Assembly (NCBI RefSeq): GCF_008386465.1
Contig: NZ_VUOD01000007.1
Coordinates: forward strand, 1 to 64,000
Source of the DNA: Arenimonas fontis
GTDB lineage: Bacteria; Pseudomonadota; Gammaproteobacteria; Xanthomonadales; Xanthomonadaceae
Direction: 5' to 3'
DNA length: 64,000 nucleotides
Below the pieces are notes generated by a model. It was not told the DNA's origin. It did no database searches and was given only the letters and a program-made list of their open reading frames with translations. Positions 30,053-38,327 of the stretch are shown here, piece by piece. The translations under genes were made by a program, and so were the position numbers. Within the stretch, counting starts at the first letter, position 1. Each line of letters opens with the position of its first letter.

Positions 30053-30136
30053 ATCTCCCCCGGACCCCTCTCCCGCAAGGGGAGAGAGGCTCGGCGTATT
30101 TCCTTTCCTCCCTCGCGGGAGAGGCGCCGGGAGAGG
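30053..30136. repeat. GC-rich palindromic intergenic repeat, copy A
   Basis: The copy holds a CTCTCCCGCAAGGGGAGAG palindrome followed by a second CCCTCGCGGGAGAGGCG-type hairpin. Related units recur at 32844, 34244 and 40803. It resembles the REP-like elements scattered between xanthomonad genes, and it could fold as RNA after the GST gene and act in mRNA ends. It lies in the 182-bp gap before acnD; nothing else is seen there. Confidence 0.7.
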
Positions 30137-30216
30137 ATTGCCTGCGCCGCGCGTCGTGCCCGAACTTGCCGCATGGCCGATAATGGCGGGCTTTGATCAC
30201 CCGCAAGGCCAGCCCC

Positions 30217-32829
30217 ATGAACACCGCCTACCGCAAGCCGCTGCCCGGCACCTCCCTGCACTGGTTCGATGCCCGCGAGGCGGTGGAGGCGCGCTGGCCA
30301 GGGGCCTGGGCGGGCCTGCCCTACGTTTCGCGCGTGCTGGCCGAGAACCTGGTGCGGCGCTGCCCGGCCGACATCCTCGACGATTGCCTGCGCCAGCTGG
30401 TCGAGCGCCGGCGCGAGCGCGATCTACCCTGGTTCCCGGCCCGCGTGGTCTGCCACGACATCCTGGGCCAGACCGCGCTGGTGGACCTGGCCGGCCTGCG
30501 CGACGCCATCGCCGAGCGCGGCGGCGACCCGGCCCAGGTGAACCCGGTGGTGCCGGTGCAGCTGATCGTGGACCACTCGCTGGCGGTCGAACACGCCGGC
30601 TTCGAGCCGGACGCCTTCGCCAAGAACCGCGCCATCGAGGAGCGCCGCAACGAAGACCGCTTCCACTTCATCGAATGGACCCGCAAGGCCTTCCGCAACG
30701 TGGAGGTGATTCCGCCGGGCAACGGCATCATGCACCAGATCAACCTGGAGAAGATGTCGCCGGTGGTGTGCGTGCAGGACGGCGTTGCCTTCCCAGACAC
30801 CTGCGTCGGCACCGACAGCCACACGCCGCACGTGGACGCGCTGGGCGTGATCGCCATCGGCGTCGGCGGCCTGGAAGCGGAAAACGTGATGCTGGGCCGC
30901 GCCTCCTGGATGCGCCTGCCGGAGATCGTCGCCGTCGAGCTGAGCGGCCGGCCGCAGCCGGGCATCACCGCCACCGACGTCGTGCTGTCGCTGACCGAGT
31001 TCCTGCGCAAGCGGCGCGTGGTCGGCGCCTGGCTGGAGTTCCGCGGCGAGGGCGCCGCGGCGCTGGGCCTGGGCGACCGTGCCACCATTTCCAACATGGC
31101 GCCGGAGTACGGCGCCACCGCGGCCATGTTCGCCATCGACCGCAATACCATTGACTACCTGCGCCTGACCGGCCGCAGCGACGAGCAGGTGGCGCTGGTG
31201 GAGACCTACGCCAAGGCCGCCGGCCTCTGGGCCGGGCAGCTGAAGGACGCGCAGTACGAGCGAGTGCTGAACTTCGACCTCTCCGGCGTGGTGCGCAGCA
31301 TGGCCGGCCCGTCCAACCCGCATGTGCGTGTGGCCACCACCGAGCTGGCCGGCAAGGGCATCGCCGGCAATCTCGAGGCCGCGCGCGCCCAGGAAGCGCA
31401 GGGCCTGCTGCCGGACGGCGCCGTGATCATCGCCGCCATCACCTCCTGCACCAACACGTCCAATCCGCGCAACGTGATCGCCGCCGGCCTGCTGGCGAAG
31501 AAGGCCAATGCGCTGGGTCTCAAGCGCAAGCCCTGGGTGAAGAGCTCGCTGGCGCCGGGTTCCAGGGCGGTGGCGCTGTACCTGGAAGAGGCCGGGCTGA
31601 AGCAGGAGCTGGAGAAGCTGGGCTTTGGCATCGTCGCCTTCGCCTGCACCACCTGCAACGGCATGAGCGGCGCCCTGGATCCGAAGATCCAGCAGGAGAT
31701 CGTGGAGCGCGACCTGTACGCCACGGCCGTGCTCAGCGGCAACCGCAACTTCGACGGCCGCATCCATCCCTATGCCAGGCAGGCCTTCCTGGCCTCGCCG
31801 CCGCTGGTGGTGGCCTATGCCATCGCCGGCACGGTGCGCTTCGACATCGAGAAGGATGCGCTGGGTTACCGCGAGGACGGCAGCCCGATCCTGCTCAAGG
31901 ACCTGTGGCCCGGCGACGCCGAGATCGACGCGGTGGTGCAGGCTTCGGTGAAGCCGGAGCACTTCCGCCAGGTCTACGAACCGATGTTCCGCCCGGTCCA
32001 GGCCAGCGCCGGGAAGGTGAGCCCGCTGTACGACTGGCGGCCGCAGAGCACCTACATCCGCCGGCCGCCCTACTGGGAAGGCGCCCTGGCCAAGCCGCGA
32101 ACGCTGCGCGGCATGCGGCCGCTGGCGATCTTCGGCGACAACATCACCACCGACCACATCTCGCCCAGCAACGCCATCCTTCCGACCAGCGCCGCCGGCG
32201 AATACCTGGCGAAGATGGGCCTGCCGGAAGAGGACTTCAATTCCTACGCCACCCACCGCGGCGACCACCTGACCGCGCAGCGCGCCACCTTCGCCAACCC
32301 GAAGCTGTTCAACGAGATGGTGCGCGACGAGGACGGCAGCGTCCGTCAGGGTTCGCTGGCGCGCATCGAGCCGGAAGGCCGGGTGATGCGGATGTGGGAG
32401 GCGATCGAGATCTACATGGATCGCGGCCAGCCGCTGATCATCATCGCCGGCGCCGACTACGGCCAGGGCAGCTCGCGCGACTGGGCGGCCAAGGGCGTGC
32501 GCCTGGCCGGCGTGGAGGCCATCGTCGCCGAGGGCTTCGAGCGCATCCACCGCACCAACCTGATCGGCATGGGCGTGCTGCCGCTGGAGTTCCTGTCCGG
32601 CAGCAACCGCATCAGCCTGGGCCTGGACGGCAGCGAGACCTATGACGTGATCGGCGAGCGCCAGCCCGGCGCCACCCTCACCCTGGTGGTGACCCGCCGC
32701 AACGGCGAGCGCATCGAGGTGCCGGTGCGCTGCCGCCTGGACTCCGACGAGGAGGTCTCGATTTACGAGGCTGGCGGCGTCCTGCAGCGCTTCGCCCAGG
32801 ACTTCCTGGAGGCCAGCCAGGCGGCCTGA
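30217..32829 (+). CDS. acnD: Fe/S-dependent 2-methylisocitrate dehydratase, AcnD type
   Basis: 870 residues. It acts in the 2-methylcitrate cycle of propionate metabolism, dehydrating 2-methylcitrate to 2-methylaconitate, with PrpF as partner isomerase. The aconitase fold is clear: N-terminal domains with GTDSHTPHVDALGV and the [4Fe-4S] Cys in SCTNTSNPRNV and FACTTCNGMSG, then a swivelling domain with GDNITTDHISPSNAI and ADYGQGSSRDWAAKG. The ATG at 30217 gives the family start. The usual AcnD partner prpF is present but displaced to 35422 by an inserted gene block. prpB and prpC are not in the window. Confidence 0.92.
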   Translation: MNTAYRKPLPGTSLHWFDAREAVEARWPGAWAGLPYVSRVLAENLVRRCPADILDDCLRQLVERRRERDLPWFPARVVCHDILGQTALVDLAGLRDAIAERGGDPAQVNPVVPVQLIVDHSLAVEHAGFEPDAFAKNRAIEERRNEDRFHFIEWTRKAFRNVEVIPPGNGIMHQINLEKMSPVVCVQDGVAFPDTCVGTDSHTPHVDALGVIAIGVGGLEAENVMLGRASWMRLPEIVAVELSGRPQPGITATDVVLSLTEFLRKRRVVGAWLEFRGEGAAALGLGDRATISNMAPEYGATAAMFAIDRNTIDYLRLTGRSDEQVALVETYAKAAGLWAGQLKDAQYERVLNFDLSGVVRSMAGPSNPHVRVATTELAGKGIAGNLEAARAQEAQGLLPDGAVIIAAITSCTNTSNPRNVIAAGLLAKKANALGLKRKPWVKSSLAPGSRAVALYLEEAGLKQELEKLGFGIVAFACTTCNGMSGALDPKIQQEIVERDLYATAVLSGNRNFDGRIHPYARQAFLASPPLVVAYAIAGTVRFDIEKDALGYREDGSPILLKDLWPGDAEIDAVVQASVKPEHFRQVYEPMFRPVQASAGKVSPLYDWRPQSTYIRRPPYWEGALAKPRTLRGMRPLAIFGDNITTDHISPSNAILPTSAAGEYLAKMGLPEEDFNSYATHRGDHLTAQRATFANPKLFNEMVRDEDGSVRQGSLARIEPEGRVMRMWEAIEIYMDRGQPLIIIAGADYGQGSSRDWAAKGVRLAGVEAIVAEGFERIHRTNLIGMGVLPLEFLSGSNRISLGLDGSETYDVIGERQPGATLTLVVTRRNGERIEVPVRCRLDSDEEVSIYEAGGVLQRFAQDFLEASQAA

Positions 32830-32843
32830 CCCGGGAAAGCACT

Positions 32844-32879
32844 TCTCCCCTTGCGGGAGAGGGGTTGGGGAGAGGGGGA
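32844..32879. repeat. GC-rich palindromic intergenic repeat, copy B (left edge of the island)
   Basis: The copy reads as CTTCTCCCCTTGCGGGAGAG followed by GGGGTTGGGGAGAGGGGG, the opposite orientation of the core in copies A and C. It sits 14 bp after acnD. With copy C it encloses the HNH and MazG-like genes, so it may mark the edge of the insertion. Confidence 0.65.
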
Positions 32880-32957
32880 CAGGGGATTGCTACCACGGCC
32901 CACCGCTCCGATACTGCATCCCGCATTCACTCTGGCACGTCTGGCAGGGGTTAGTGC

Positions 32958-33872
32958 ATGCGTTTCTGGTGCGGCGTCACAGACAACAGCTGGTACAAGT
33001 TCCTGTCCAGCTGCGACTGCAGGGAGGTGAACTTCTGGCAGCCAGGCTCTAGGGTGCCGCCGATTGCGAACATGCCGGCTGGCACCCTGTTCCTGTTCAA
33101 GCTGAGGGCGCCCTACCACCACATCGTCGGAGGTGGCCACTTCGTCAGCTACACACGGCTGCCGCTGGTGTCCGCTTGGGAGGTCTTTGGCGAGCAGAAC
33201 GGTGCACCGAGCTTGTCCGAGTTCCTGAAGCTGATCACGTCGCTAAGGAACGAGCCGACTGACTTCAATACAGAGATCGGCTGCACAGTACTTACTGGCG
33301 TGTTCTATCTACCGAAGGAGAGATGGATTGAGGCGGGGGACCGCTTCGCCAAGAACATCATGGTCGGCAAGACCTACGATGCTGAAGCCGCAGATGGCGC
33401 CAGCATCCTCTCGGAGCTGAGAACGGCCGCATCGGATCACGTCCTCGATGTTGCGTCGAAAGAAGAAGAGCGCTTTGGTCGTCCTTTCCTCCAGCGCGCC
33501 CGCTTGGGGCAAGGATCATTCCGTACTTTGGTCATTGACGCTTACAAGCGACGATGCGCTATCACCGGTGAGCACACACTCCCGGTTCTAGAGGCTGCCC
33601 ATATCCTCCCGTATGCCGAGCAGGGCCCCCATCAAGTGAGCAACGGCCTGCTTCTGCGCTCAGATTTCCATAAACTCTTCGACACTGGCTTGGTGACCGT
33701 TGAGCCGGACCTCAAGGTGCGGGTGAGCGGACGGATCCGTGACCGATACTTCAATGGCAAGGCGTATTACCGCCTGCATGGCCAGACCTTGGCCTCTTTG
33801 CCAGAGGATCCCATCGACATGCCTAACCCCGCCTTCCTTAGGTGGCACAACGAGAACAGGTTCGTGGAGTAG
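32958..33872 (+). CDS. HNH endonuclease with EVE/PUA-like N-terminal domain (putative restriction enzyme)
   Basis: 304 residues. The C-terminal HNH nuclease is clear: CAITGEHTLPVLEAAHI (His215), then a short loop, VSNG (Asn229) and DFHKLFD (His238), all catalytic positions kept. The N-terminal half (FWCGVTDNSWYKFL, NFWQPGSRVPP, LFLFKLRAPYHHIVGGGHFVSYTRLPL) has the Trp/Gly/Phe pattern of EVE/PUA-like readers of modified bases, which suggests a type IV-like, modification-dependent restriction enzyme. Third codon positions are visibly less GC-rich than in neighbours. AGGGG lies 7 bases before the ATG. Its stop is 3 bp before the MazG-like gene, forming a two-gene unit. Confidence 0.85.
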   Translation: MRFWCGVTDNSWYKFLSSCDCREVNFWQPGSRVPPIANMPAGTLFLFKLRAPYHHIVGGGHFVSYTRLPLVSAWEVFGEQNGAPSLSEFLKLITSLRNEPTDFNTEIGCTVLTGVFYLPKERWIEAGDRFAKNIMVGKTYDAEAADGASILSELRTAASDHVLDVASKEEERFGRPFLQRARLGQGSFRTLVIDAYKRRCAITGEHTLPVLEAAHILPYAEQGPHQVSNGLLLRSDFHKLFDTGLVTVEPDLKVRVSGRIRDRYFNGKAYYRLHGQTLASLPEDPIDMPNPAFLRWHNENRFVE

Positions 33873-33875
33873 CAC

Positions 33876-34223
33876 ATGATCAGCAAGGAACTGCTCCAGA
33901 AGCTTCTTGAGTTCCGTCGCGAGCGCGACTGGGAGCAGTTCCACAACCTGCGGACACTCTCCACTTCGATCGTCCTGGAGGCGGCAGAGTTGGCGGAGTT
34001 CTCACAGTGGGCAAGGGACGATGAGCTTTCCGGAATCGTTCGCGAGCGCAAGCAGGAGATAGAGCAGGAGATCGCTGATATCGCCATCCTGCTCAGCATG
34101 CTGGCTCACGATCTTGGGGTGGACATCGAGCAGGCGGTTGCCAGGAAGCTCGAGATCAACAGGCAGCGATACCCTGCCGACAAGGCCCGGGGGACAGCGA
34201 AGAAGTACGACAGGCTGGATTGA
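33876..34223 (+). CDS. MazG-like nucleotide pyrophosphohydrolase (dCTPase/RS21-C6-type)
   Basis: 115 residues, all alpha-helical. The MazG metal motif EXXE(12-28)EXXD is present as E35-E38 (LEAAELAE) and E65-D68 (EQEIADIA). Such enzymes hydrolyse (d)NTPs to monophosphates and can starve phages of nucleotides or remove modified dNTPs. The gene follows the HNH nuclease after 3 bp and GGAG of its ribosome site lies inside the nuclease's last codons, so the two are likely coexpressed. Substrate not predictable from sequence. Composition is like the HNH gene, supporting joint transfer. Confidence 0.88.
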   Translation: MISKELLQKLLEFRRERDWEQFHNLRTLSTSIVLEAAELAEFSQWARDDELSGIVRERKQEIEQEIADIAILLSMLAHDLGVDIEQAVARKLEINRQRYPADKARGTAKKYDRLD

Positions 34224-34243
34224 GGGGTTCGGCTGGAGTTTTT

Positions 34244-34288
34244 TCCCTCCACCGGCCCCTTTCCCGCAAGGGGAGGTGGGAGGGGGTT
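34244..34288. repeat. GC-rich palindromic intergenic repeat, copy C
   Basis: TCCCTCCACCGGCCCCTTTCCCGCAAGGGGAGGTGGGAGGG-like: an inverted repeat of CCCTCCACC and GGTGGGAGGG around CCGGCCCCTTTCCCGCAAGGGGA. Same orientation as copy A. It separates the HNH/MazG pair from the MNT/HEPN pair and could terminate the former. Confidence 0.65.
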
Positions 34289-34295
34289 GTAGATA

Positions 34296-34327
34296 CCCAT
34301 TTTGGGCACTAACATGCCCGAAATGGG
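34296..34327. promoter_or_regulatory. Inverted-repeat operator overlapping the MNT gene start
   Basis: CCCATTTTGGGCA (34296-34308) and TGCCCGAAATGGG (34315-34327) are inverted copies with 12 of 13 matches and a 6-bp spacer. Each arm is itself a short palindrome. It covers both candidate ATG codons (34314, 34323) of the winged-helix/nucleotidyltransferase gene, which strongly suggests autorepression by its winged-helix domain. Inference from symmetry and position only. Confidence 0.65.
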
Positions 34328-34961
34328 CACGAAGGCGAACAATCGGGTCAGTGAGGCCGCCGCGGCCTACGCGCGGGCCAACCTGTCCGATGCGCTGTTC
34401 ACGCAGACGCAGCAGCGCGTCCTCGCGCACCTGTTCGGCCAGCCGGGCCGGCGTTACGGCGTCAGCGAGCTGATCCAGCTCACCGGCGCCGGCAGCGGCG
34501 CCGTACAGCGTGAGCTGGCGCGCCTGGCCGGTAGCGGCGTGTTGAAGGTCGAACGGCAGGGCAACCAGAAGCTGTACTCGGCCAATCCGCAGTGCCCCAT
34601 CCACGACGAGCTGGTGTCCATCGTCCGCAAGACCTTTGGCCTGGCCGAGCCCTTGCGGGAAGCGCTGGCACCCTTGGCCGACCGGCTGCACGCCGCTTTC
34701 GTCTACGGCTCGGTGGCTAGGGGCGCGGATACCGCCAGCAGCGACATCGACCTGTTGCTGGTGTCGGATTCGCTGGGCTATGCGGAAACGATGGCGGCGC
34801 TGAGCCCGGCCATCGCCGCGCTGGGCCGGGAGATCCATCCGACCCTCTACACGCGTGAGGAACTCTCCCGCAGGCTGCGGGAGAAGAACCCCTTCATTAC
34901 CAAAGTGACGGCGCAGCCCAAGCTCTGGCTGGTGGGAAGTGATGATGTCCTCGCCGCTTGA
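34314..34961 (+). CDS. Winged-helix/nucleotidyltransferase (MNT) fusion protein, putative antitoxin
   Basis: 215 residues from ATG 34314 (212 from ATG 34323). Residues about 20-85 form a winged helix (QQRVLAHLFGQPGRRYGVSELIQLTGAGSGAVQRELARLAGSGVL). The second half is a minimal nucleotidyltransferase with the polymerase-beta motif YGSVARG followed by ASSDIDLLLV (metal-binding Asp pair). Family members are often encoded upstream of HEPN proteins, and MNT antitoxins of that class AMPylate the HEPN toxin. Its last bases overlap the HEPN start (34942). No ribosome site precedes the ATG, so a leaderless message is possible. The inverted-repeat operator overlaps the start. Confidence 0.82.
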   Translation: MPEMGTKANNRVSEAAAAYARANLSDALFTQTQQRVLAHLFGQPGRRYGVSELIQLTGAGSGAVQRELARLAGSGVLKVERQGNQKLYSANPQCPIHDELVSIVRKTFGLAEPLREALAPLADRLHAAFVYGSVARGADTASSDIDLLLVSDSLGYAETMAALSPAIAALGREIHPTLYTREELSRRLREKNPFITKVTAQPKLWLVGSDDVLAA

Positions 34962-35359
34962 GAACCTCGCCAGCGTGGGTCAACTGATCCCGGAGCCTGG
35001 CGATGAGGCGGAGATCAGCGGCCTTGTCCGCTCCGGCAAGGCCAGACTGGCCGATGCGGCGAATCCCGCTGTCGTTGGAATGCCGCTTCGACCTGGCCTA
35101 CAACGCCGCGCATGCGCTGTGCCTGGCTGCCCTGCGAATGCGCGGCTATCGTGCACAGAGTCGCTACATCGTCTTCCAGGTGCTGCCCCATACCCTCGGG
35201 CTCGGCCCCGAGGTCTGGCGCGTACTGGACCAGGCGCACAACCGGCGCAACCTGTCCGAGTATGAAGGCCATGTCGATGTGGAAGAGCGCCTGGTCCTCG
35301 ACACCATCGCAGCCTGCCAGTGCGTGGCCGACATGCTGGACACGGTGCCGGACTCCTGA
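34942..35359 (+). pseudogene. HEPN-domain protein (partner of MNT), apparently frameshifted
   Basis: Starting at ATG 34942 (GTG 34939 and ATG 34945 are alternatives), the protein matches the HEPN group up to about DAANPA. Thereafter the family sequence LSLECRFDLAYNAAHALCLAALRMRGY continues in the +1 frame to the stop at 35357-35359. The break is near 35075-35080, consistent with loss of two bases or gain of one. The second half shows the conserved RFDLAYNAAH and LDQAHNRRNLSEYEG helices. The 5' part overlaps the MNT gene by 20 bases. Either the gene is inactive, the two parts are translated by frameshifting, or the base call is wrong; raw reads would decide. Confidence 0.75.
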
Positions 35360-35421
35360 CCGCAGTGCTATCCGCCCAAACTCACCACCGAACCATCCAG
35401 CGAGCAACGACCGGAAAATCC

Positions 35422-36603
35422 ATGTCCCCACCAATACAACTCCGCATCCCCGCCACCTACATGCGCGGCGGCACCTCCAAGGGCGTGTTCTTCCGCCTGG
35501 AGGACCTGCCCGAAGCCGCGCGCGTACCTGGCCCGGCGCGTGACGCGCTGCTGATGCGGGTGATCGGTTCGCCCGATCCCTATGGCAAGCACACCGACGG
35601 CATGGGCGGCGCCACCAGCAGCACCAGCAAGTGCGTGATCATCGGCAAGAGCACGCAGCCCGGCCACGACGTGGACTACCTGTACGGCCAGGTCTCGATC
35701 GACACCGCCTTCGTGGACTGGAGCGGCAACTGCGGCAACCTCAGCACTGCCGTCGGCCCCTTCGCCATCGCCAACGGCTTCATCGGGAAGGAACGGCTGC
35801 CGAAGGACGGCGTTTTCCCGGTGCGCATCTGGCAGGCCAACATCGGCAAGACCATCGTCTGCCACGTGCCCATCCGCGATGGCCAGGTGCAGGAGCTGGG
35901 CGATTTCGAGCTCGACGGCGTCACCTTCCCGGCCGCCGAGATCGTCCTGGAGTTCATGGACCCGGCCGAGGAGGGCGAGGACGGTGGCGCCCTGTTCCCC
36001 ACCGGCAACCTGGTGGACGAACTGGACGTGCCGGGCGTGGGCCGCTTCCAGGCCACCATGATCAATTCCGGCATCCCCACCATCTTCGTGCGCGCTCGCG
36101 ACATCGGCTACACCGGCACCGAGCTGCAGCTGGATATCAACAACGACCCGGCGGCTCTGGCCCGCTTCGAGACCATCCGCGCCCACGGCGCCGTGCGCAT
36201 GGGCCTGATCAAGGACGTGTCGGAAGCGCCGAAGCGCCAGCACACGCCGAAAGTCGCCTTCGTCGCCCCGGCCACCGACTACGTGGCCAGCAGCGGCAAG
36301 CACATCACCGCCGCCGACATCGACCTGTGCGTGCGCGCCCTCAGCATGGGCAAGCTGCACCACGCCATGATGGGCACCTGCGCCGTGGCCATCGGCACCG
36401 CCGCCGCCATCCCCGGCACCCTGGTGAACGAGGCGGCCAGCGGCGGCCAGCGCCAGGCCGTGCGCTTCGGTCACCCCAGCGGCACCCTGCGCGTCGGCGC
36501 CGAGGCCGAATGCCGTGAGGGCCAGTGGGTGGTGCGCAAGGCCATCATGAGCCGCAGCGCCCGCGTGCTGATGGAGGGATGGGTGCGGGTGCCGGCGTCT
36601 TGA
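35422..36603 (+). CDS. prpF: 2-methylaconitate cis-trans isomerase
   Basis: 393 residues, typical length. PrpF isomerises the 2-methylaconitate made by AcnD so that aconitase can use it. The N-terminus IRIPATYMRGGTSKGVFF carries the conserved RGGTSKG loop, followed by DGMGGATSSTSK and a Cys at SGNCGNLSTAVG, the DAP-epimerase-like fold hallmarks. A second GHPSGTLRVGAE segment near the C-terminus belongs to the second domain. It normally sits next to acnD, but 2.6 kb of foreign genes lie between them here, so it needs its own expression signal. No clear promoter is seen in the 62 bases upstream. Confidence 0.95.
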   Translation: MSPPIQLRIPATYMRGGTSKGVFFRLEDLPEAARVPGPARDALLMRVIGSPDPYGKHTDGMGGATSSTSKCVIIGKSTQPGHDVDYLYGQVSIDTAFVDWSGNCGNLSTAVGPFAIANGFIGKERLPKDGVFPVRIWQANIGKTIVCHVPIRDGQVQELGDFELDGVTFPAAEIVLEFMDPAEEGEDGGALFPTGNLVDELDVPGVGRFQATMINSGIPTIFVRARDIGYTGTELQLDINNDPAALARFETIRAHGAVRMGLIKDVSEAPKRQHTPKVAFVAPATDYVASSGKHITAADIDLCVRALSMGKLHHAMMGTCAVAIGTAAAIPGTLVNEAASGGQRQAVRFGHPSGTLRVGAEAECREGQWVVRKAIMSRSARVLMEGWVRVPAS

Positions 36604-36704
36604 ACCCGATGCCGGCGCACGCTGCGCCGGCGCGCGAGGGCGCTCCATCCGGCCGCCGTGGCGTCTCGGTTACCATGACGGCCCACGTTCCACTGGAGTC
36701 CGCC

Positions 36705-37394
36705 ATGTCCCTCACCGGCAAGAAGATCGCCGTCACCGGCGCCTTCGGTGCCCTGGGCACCGCCGTCGTGCAGGCCCTGGTCGCCCAGGGCGCCAAGGTC
36801 GCCGCCCTCGACCACGCCGAAGCGCCGCGCAAGCCGGCCGAACTGGCCGGCGCCAGCCTGCACGGCGGCGTGGACCTGGGCGACGGCGGCGCGGCCAGGG
36901 CGGCGCTGGCCCGCATCGCCGGCGATTTCGGCGGCCTCGACGGCTTGGTCAACATCGCCGGCGGCTTCGCCTGGGAGAAGGTGCAGGGCGGCGCACTCGA
37001 GACCTGGGACGCGATGTACCGGATGAACCTGCGCACCGCCGTCTCCGCCTGCATGGCGGCGCTGCCGCATCTGCAGGAGGGCGGCCGCATCGTCAACATC
37101 GGCGCCAACGCCGCCACCCGTGGCGAACTGGGCAAGGGCGCCTACGCCGCCTCCAAGGCCGGCGTGGCCAAGCTCACCGAATCGCTGGCCGAGGAGCTCA
37201 AGGAGCGCGGCATCACCGTCAACGCCCTGCTGCCCAGCATCATCGACACCCCGGCCAACAGGCGCGACATGCCCGATGCCGACTTCAGCCGCTGGGTGAA
37301 GCCGGAACAGCTGGCCGCGACCATCGTCTTCCTGCTGTCGGACGAGGCCAGCGCGATCACCGGGGCGCTGATCCCGGTGCTGGGGCGGGTGTGA
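36705..37394 (+). CDS. Short-chain dehydrogenase/reductase (SDR)
   Basis: 229 residues from ATG 36705, with GGAG seven bases upstream. The nucleotide motif TGAFGALG lies near residue 12, the NIAGG motif near 85 and the catalytic YAASKAG pair near 148. In the position 13 residues before the catalytic Tyr, where SDRs have Ser, this protein has Ala in NIGANAATRG. Similar dihydropteridine-reductase-like SDRs also lack that Ser. The C-terminus is complete (TGALIPVLGRV). Substrate unknown. The last 38 bases overlap the convergent gene at 37357-38190. Confidence 0.85.
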   Translation: MSLTGKKIAVTGAFGALGTAVVQALVAQGAKVAALDHAEAPRKPAELAGASLHGGVDLGDGGAARAALARIAGDFGGLDGLVNIAGGFAWEKVQGGALETWDAMYRMNLRTAVSACMAALPHLQEGGRIVNIGANAATRGELGKGAYAASKAGVAKLTESLAEELKERGITVNALLPSIIDTPANRRDMPDADFSRWVKPEQLAATIVFLLSDEASAITGALIPVLGRV

Positions 37395-38190
37395 TCCCGG
37401 TGGCGGCCGCTTGCCGCGCGGCATGCTCGTCACCAAGCAGTGCGTCCAGATACTGGCCCCAGGCGTCGCGAAGCCGCAGCTGGATGCCACATTGCGCGGC
37501 CGGCAGGGCGGCGGAAAGGTCGGGCGGGTAGCAACCAGGCCTTGAGCCCTCCAGCCCGCCAGGCCAGGCCCGCAGGTGCGGCCTTCCCAGGCGGCGGGCG
37601 TGATGGTTGGTGAAGGCATCGGCGCGTTCCAGCAAGGCGCGGAAGTCCGGCGATACGGCCTCCTGGCCATCCGCGGGCGGGCGTCGCCGGACCAGGTCGA
37701 GCAGCATGCCGGCGACGCAATGGTCGAGCGGCTCGAAACAGGTGATTCGCAGCGCTGCCTCGGCGCCGGGGGCCAGCAGGGCGAGCGTGCGCGCATGGGC
37801 CTGCAGCCCGACCGCCGGACCCGACGGGGCCGGCCCGAACTCCGCCCGCCAGTCGGTGCCGCCGGCCAGCACCCTTTCACGGATGTCGCCGCCGGCCAGG
37901 TGGGCCAGCAGGGCGCGTTGCATCTCCGTGCCGGCAATGTGGCGAGGGCTCGGGCGCGGACGCGCACGGTCGGCCATCAGGAATGCGCACAGAGCGCCCG
38001 GATCGATCAGCCGGCGGGTCCGTCCCAGGTGTTCATGGAGGAAACGCACCGGCACGGGCCACGGACCGGCGGGAATGCCCAGGGTTTCGGCGATGTCGCC
38101 GGGCAAGCGGTAACCCAGCCAGCTTGGCCGGCCGTCCACGCCGGCGGGTCTGCAGATGACCGGGAGGTCCAGGTAGTCTTCGTCGCGCAT
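37357..38190 (-). CDS. Conserved hypothetical protein
   Basis: 277 residues from ATG 38190. Not recognised. It is soluble, Arg/Leu/Ala-rich, without signal or membrane segment. Visible features are an N-terminal DYLDLPVICRPAGVDGRPSWLGYRLPGDIAETLGIP, a central FLHEHLGRTRRLIDPGALCAFLMADRAR and two Cys in the middle. It looks like a folded domain with no cluster of catalytic motifs. It overlaps the SDR gene by 38 bases at its 3' end, and no ribosome site is obvious, so both start and reality are only moderately supported. Confidence 0.5.
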   Translation of the reverse strand: MRDEDYLDLPVICRPAGVDGRPSWLGYRLPGDIAETLGIPAGPWPVPVRFLHEHLGRTRRLIDPGALCAFLMADRARPRPSPRHIAGTEMQRALLAHLAGGDIRERVLAGGTDWRAEFGPAPSGPAVGLQAHARTLALLAPGAEAALRITCFEPLDHCVAGMLLDLVRRRPPADGQEAVSPDFRALLERADAFTNHHARRLGRPHLRAWPGGLEGSRPGCYPPDLSAALPAAQCGIQLRLRDAWGQYLDALLGDEHAARQAAATGITPAPAPGSAPR

Positions 38191-38327
38191 GAGATGTTCT
38201 CGCGCCGTGGTGTCCCCGGCGCCTGTCGTGGACGGACGCCGGTCGCCGTCAGTATCGCGACTGCCGTCTCGACGGCTGAGACGGCGGCGTGGCGACAATC
38301 GGCAGCGGGTCCTGCCGGAGTACGTCA

